From Ensifer sp. IC4062 (GTDB lineage: Bacteria > Pseudomonadota > Alphaproteobacteria > Rhizobiales > Rhizobiaceae), in assembly GCF_020193575.1 (NCBI RefSeq), contig NZ_JADYVD010000017.1:62001-126000 (forward strand): 64,000 nucleotides of DNA. Direction: 5' to 3'. This document shows, in pieces, positions 61,008-64,000 of the stretch; positions within the stretch are counted from its first letter, which is position 1; every line of letters begins with the position of its first letter. The translations under genes and the position numbers were made by a program. Below the pieces are notes generated by a model, which did not search any database, had not been told where the DNA came from, and saw only the letters and a list, made by a program, of their open reading frames with translations.

Positions 61008-61973
61008 ATGTCGGAGAGCCGTCCCAGAATTCTTGTGCCCGGCAAGATCAACGAGCGAGTTCTCGACCGGCTTCCGGACATGTTCGAGACCGTGCGCATC
61101 GAGCGGGCCGATGTGGAACTGGTGACCCCGGACATAGCGGACGTCGCCGGCGTAGCGGTCTCCGGCCGCCTGCCGGTGGAGCTGATGGATGCGTTACCCC
61201 ACCTCGAGATCATCGCCAACTTCGGCGTCGGCTATGATGGTGTCGATGTTGCTCGCGCGGCGGCACGAGGGATCGTCGTCACCAATACGCCCGATGTCCT
61301 GACGGAAGAAGTTGCCGACACCGCGGTCGCCTTGCTCCTCAATACGCTGCGGCGTCTGCCGCAGGCCGAGCAATGGCTGCGGGGGGGCCGCTGGGTGCGG
61401 GAAGGGGCGTTTCCTCTATCGCCGCTTTCGCTCCGGGGACGGAAGGTCGGGCTTTTCGGCCTCGGGCGGATTGGACTTGCGATCGCTAGGAGACTGGAGG
61501 CTTTCGCCGTTCCGATCGCCTATCACACGCGCACACCGCGCGAGGGGCTTGCCTATGACTATTACTCGAGCCTCAAGGGCCTTGCCGAAGCCGTCGACAC
61601 GATGATCGTGATCGTGCCGGGCACGCCAAGCACGCTGAAAGCCGTCAACGCCGGCATCCTAGGCGCGCTCGGCCCTGAGGGTGTGCTGATCAGTATCGGC
61701 CGCGGCTCGACTGTGGACGAGACCGCGCTCGTTGCTGCGCTTCAAAATGGCGTTATCGCCGGGGCGGGGCTAGATGTTTTCGAGAACGAGCCACATGTGC
61801 CGGAGGCACTGTTCACGCTTCCGAACGTATCGCTTCTGCCGCATGTGGCCTCCGCTTCGGTGGCGACCCGCAATGCGATGTCCGACCTCGTCGTCGACAA
61901 TCTGAAGGCTTGGTTTTCGACGGGAGAGGCCCTTACACCGGTTATTGAAACGCCGTTCCGCCGCAAAGTGTAA
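61008..61973 (+). CDS. D-2-hydroxyacid dehydrogenase
   Basis: A 321-residue NAD(P)-dependent enzyme of the glyoxylate/hydroxypyruvate reductase type. VGLFGLGRIGLAIARRLEAF near residue 148 is the dinucleotide motif. ISIGRGSTVDETAL, GAGLDVFENEPHVPE and LLPHVASASVATR (catalytic histidine) are the family blocks. AGGAGGAACG precedes the ATG. It forms a unit with the LacI gene; the substrate could be glyoxylate or a related keto acid. It faces a class I amidotransferase gene three bases away. Confidence 0.92.
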   Translation: MSESRPRILVPGKINERVLDRLPDMFETVRIERADVELVTPDIADVAGVAVSGRLPVELMDALPHLEIIANFGVGYDGVDVARAAARGIVVTNTPDVLTEEVADTAVALLLNTLRRLPQAEQWLRGGRWVREGAFPLSPLSLRGRKVGLFGLGRIGLAIARRLEAFAVPIAYHTRTPREGLAYDYYSSLKGLAEAVDTMIVIVPGTPSTLKAVNAGILGALGPEGVLISIGRGSTVDETALVAALQNGVIAGAGLDVFENEPHVPEALFTLPNVSLLPHVASASVATRNAMSDLVVDNLKAWFSTGEALTPVIETPFRRKV

Positions 61974-61976
61974 AGA

Positions 61977-62732
61977 TCAGGCCCTTGCCTCTCTGTAGGC
62001 ACGCACCGCATCGCCGAAGGCCTTGAAAAGCGAGGCCGAAGGGGCGTCGGTTTTCACCCAGTATTCCGGGTGCCATTGCACGCCGACGGCGAAGGCTTTG
62101 GCGCCGATCACCGACACCGCCTCGATTGTGCCGTCATCGGCAACCGCTTCGACGGCGAGGCGCGGCGCGGTTGCGGCGATTGCCTGCCGGTGCAGGGAGT
62201 TGACCCTGATGCGGCCGGCGCCGAGAACCGGCGCCAGGCAGCTTTCTTCCTTGACGATCACGTCCTGGCGGATGCCGTAGGCAACGTCGAGTTCGGGAAC
62301 GTCAGGCTTGCGGTGATCCCATATACCGGGCTGATCCTGAATTTCGGTCGCGAGCGTACCGCCGAGCGCGACATTGAGCTCCTGAATGCCGCGGCAGATC
62401 GCAAGCAAGGGGATACCGCGGTCGAGAGCACGGCGGATCAGCGGCAGGCTGGTGGCGTCGCGGCCCGGATCGAACGGACCGTCCGTATCCGTCGCTTGCC
62501 TTCCATAAAGTGAAGGGTGGACGTTGGAGCGTGCCCCGCTGGCGAGGACGCCATCCACGCGATCGAGGATCTCGTCGATGTCATTGCCGGTTTCAAGCGC
62601 CGGTATGAGAAACGGCATAACGCCGGCACCTTCGACAGCCGCGCGCACATATTGATGGGCGGCAACATGCCAGACGTTGCCGTCGAATTCGCGAAAATCG
62701 CAAGGGATCGCAACGACAGCTTTCGACATCAT
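61977..62732 (-). CDS. Gamma-glutamyl-gamma-aminobutyrate hydrolase family (class I glutamine amidotransferase)
   Basis: The 251-residue protein resembles PuuD. The catalytic cysteine lies in PLLAICRGIQELNVALGG and the histidine in FAVGVQWHPEYW. VNSLHRQAI and VDGVLASGARSNVHPSLYG are conserved. Such enzymes cut gamma-glutamyl bonds in polyamine or amine degradation. ATGs at 62732 and 62729 lie downstream of a GGAG site; I use the first. It converges on the dehydrogenase gene with a three-base gap. Confidence 0.9.
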   Translation of the reverse strand: MMSKAVVAIPCDFREFDGNVWHVAAHQYVRAAVEGAGVMPFLIPALETGNDIDEILDRVDGVLASGARSNVHPSLYGRQATDTDGPFDPGRDATSLPLIRRALDRGIPLLAICRGIQELNVALGGTLATEIQDQPGIWDHRKPDVPELDVAYGIRQDVIVKEESCLAPVLGAGRIRVNSLHRQAIAATAPRLAVEAVADDGTIEAVSVIGAKAFAVGVQWHPEYWVKTDAPSASLFKAFGDAVRAYREARA

Positions 62733-63159
62733 CAAACTCCGTTTCCATTCGGAAAGCCTTGCAGCCAGATATTGGTTAAAGTCAACTGTGAGAATCGCTA
62801 TCGACGATCTGCGTCGGTGACTGCGCTTCTCCGGTAGGCTAGAATAAAGAACGCGGGAGGATTTAAGGGCATTTCTTCAAGGTCGGGTAACCATCTCATC
62901 CGGAAAACGGCGGTGGCGCCTGCGCCAGTTGAAGAAATGTGTAAGTCGCAGTCCGAATTTCCCGACGTAGAAATACCTATGCATGGTTGTAGAAAGCGGT
63001 TATTATTGCGAGCTTCTGCAATATTGGGTTGAATCTGTGCGTGTAGCCCCAGTGCCGTTTTGCTACTATCCTGCAATTCGGCAGATGTTTCGGGGGCTTA
63101 GACGAAATCTTTCGTTAAGTCCTCGACCCTAACAATCCGGCAAACCCGGAGCTTGGTTC
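62733..63159. other. Gene-free region before the right-edge sensor gene
   Basis: About 427 bp that must hold the promoters of the divergent hydrolase and sensor genes. I see only short inverted repeats, such as TGGCGC/GCGCCA near 62927. Nothing more can be supported. Confidence 0.3.
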
Positions 63160-64000
63160 ATGATGCCCAATGAACGGGGCGCTCTTCCGACAGATGTCTA
63201 CCTGTCGTCTGTGAGTTCGCTCTATGAACATCGCCGGACGCTGGTAATCGGCATGCTGTCGCATGTCGTGACCTTCCTGCTTGTCTTCCTCAAGACCTCC
63301 GATCCGTTTTATCTGATCTGCGCCGCGACCATTGTCGTCGTTTGGGTGCTCCGTAACCTCGACATGGCTCGCTTCGACCGGCAGGACTTTTCCGGCGCCG
63401 ACAATGCGATGGTCAGAAAATGGGAGAACCGGTACATCGTCGGTGGCGTCAGCGTGACTCTGACCTGCGGTATTGCATGCGGATATGCAATCGTCGTCAG
63501 TCAGGATTCCTTTGCGGAACTTGCGTGTATCTCGGTGACGCTGGCATCGATGATTTCCCTCGTGGGCCGGAACTATGGTTCCGAACGAGCGGTGCTTTTG
63601 TTGTCCTCGTCGGCCTGCCTGCCGATCGTGATCGGTCTCTTGACCTTGCGAGACCCCTACATGCTCGTCCTGGCGGTGCTGATACTGCCGTTCATTCTGA
63701 CGACCTGGACGATGGCGAACAATGTGCGCGCCTTCCTCTACGAGAATGTCCTTGCCGCGCGGGAAATCTCGACAATCGCCGGCCAATTCGACGCGGCGCT
63801 CAACAATATGACGCATGGGCTCTTCATGCTCGACGGCGACCGTCGCATTGTGGTGGCGAACGAACGCGCCTGCGAACTCCTTGGTCTTGGCGACAAGGCC
63901 GTTCTCAAGGAGCGCCTGCTCAGCGAAGTGCTTGATCAGGCCGCCGACCGCATGGCGCTAGGCACGGAGAAAAAGGAGAAGATCGCGCGACAGCTCGACC
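63160..64000 (+). CDS. Membrane PAS-domain sensor protein, N-terminal part
   Basis: The frame from the ATG at 63160 stays open to the window edge, 280 codons. It starts MMPNERGALPTDVYLSSVSS, then has about five to six membrane segments (residues about 28-190: LVIGMLSHVVTFLLVF, FYLICAATIVVVWVL, VSVTLTCGIACGYAIVV, LACISVTLASMISLV, LPIVIGLLTLRDPYMLVLAVLILPFIL). A PAS-type domain starts about residue 205 (AALNNMTHGLFMLDGDRRIVVANERACELLGLG). Proteins of this layout in rhizobia usually continue with GGDEF or EAL domains, but the rest is outside. Confidence 0.8.
   Translation, partial: MMPNERGALPTDVYLSSVSSLYEHRRTLVIGMLSHVVTFLLVFLKTSDPFYLICAATIVVVWVLRNLDMARFDRQDFSGADNAMVRKWENRYIVGGVSVTLTCGIACGYAIVVSQDSFAELACISVTLASMISLVGRNYGSERAVLLLSSSACLPIVIGLLTLRDPYMLVLAVLILPFILTTWTMANNVRAFLYENVLAAREISTIAGQFDAALNNMTHGLFMLDGDRRIVVANERACELLGLGDKAVLKERLLSEVLDQAADRMALGTEKKEKIARQLD

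Overview
The window looks like chromosome of a Sinorhizobium/Ensifer-type alphaproteobacterium. Evidence: high GC, the aerobic cob gene order cobF-G-H-I-J-K-L-M, a pha (Mrp-type) antiporter operon with a fused A/B subunit, rhizobial GC-rich palindromic intergenic repeats, and a gene order that, from memory, resembles the Sinorhizobium meliloti chromosome. No rRNA, tRNA, insertion sequence, phage or CRISPR array was seen. Functions are assigned from protein motifs and recall of families; nothing was searched.

Layout. 1-6.7 kb: the end of cobF and the corrin-ring genes cobG to cobM, with cobK on the opposite strand. 6.7-12.9 kb: phaAB-C-D-E-F-G on the minus strand, genes touching or overlapping. 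12.9-15.6 kb: a CHASE-like/PAS/GGDEF/EAL c-di-GMP protein. 15.8-18.4 kb: an ATP-dependent DNA ligase and its partner exonuclease. 18.6-20.6 kb: a nucleoside hydrolase and an unrecognised secreted or anchored protein. 20.7-23.6 kb: gltX followed by lysS, the latter apparently broken by a short internal deletion. 24-31 kb: a TerC-family membrane protein, an AraC/GyrI-like regulator, a TetR-controlled EmrAB-type pump and a Tat-exported metallophosphoesterase. 31.3-40 kb: a LacI regulator, xylB, xylA, then an isomerase/epimerase, a Gfo/Idh/MocA dehydrogenase and a GH1 glucosidase, which reads as a pentose and glucoside region. 40.3-43 kb: metNIQ methionine uptake.

43-52 kb is mixed housekeeping: a GFA-type zinc protein, tRNA hydroxylase TrhO, a CYTH/CHAD pair, KDPG aldolase, a DUF533 protein, an acetyltransferase, and a LysR-DUF1007-NicO nickel/cobalt group. 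52-56 kb: a PLP decarboxylase of the ornithine type behind a long structured leader, a GNAT enzyme, a VOC protein, a LysE exporter and a Glyoxalase_8-like protein. 56-59 kb: a COG0523 metal GTPase with a histidine-rich loop and a WD40 partner, then a creatininase-family hydrolase divergent from a MarR regulator. 60-62.7 kb: a LacI regulator with a 2-hydroxyacid dehydrogenase, and a class I glutamine-amidotransferase hydrolase facing them. The right edge holds the N-terminal part of a membrane PAS sensor that runs off the window.

The points most worth a second look are the disrupted lysS, a terminator with no matching gene after gltX, a 20-bp-stem inverted repeat at 25.04 kb, four copies of one modular repeat, clear operator palindromes beside the LacI and TetR genes, the decarboxylase leader, and the dehydrogenase/isomerase/GH1 cassette next to the xylose genes.
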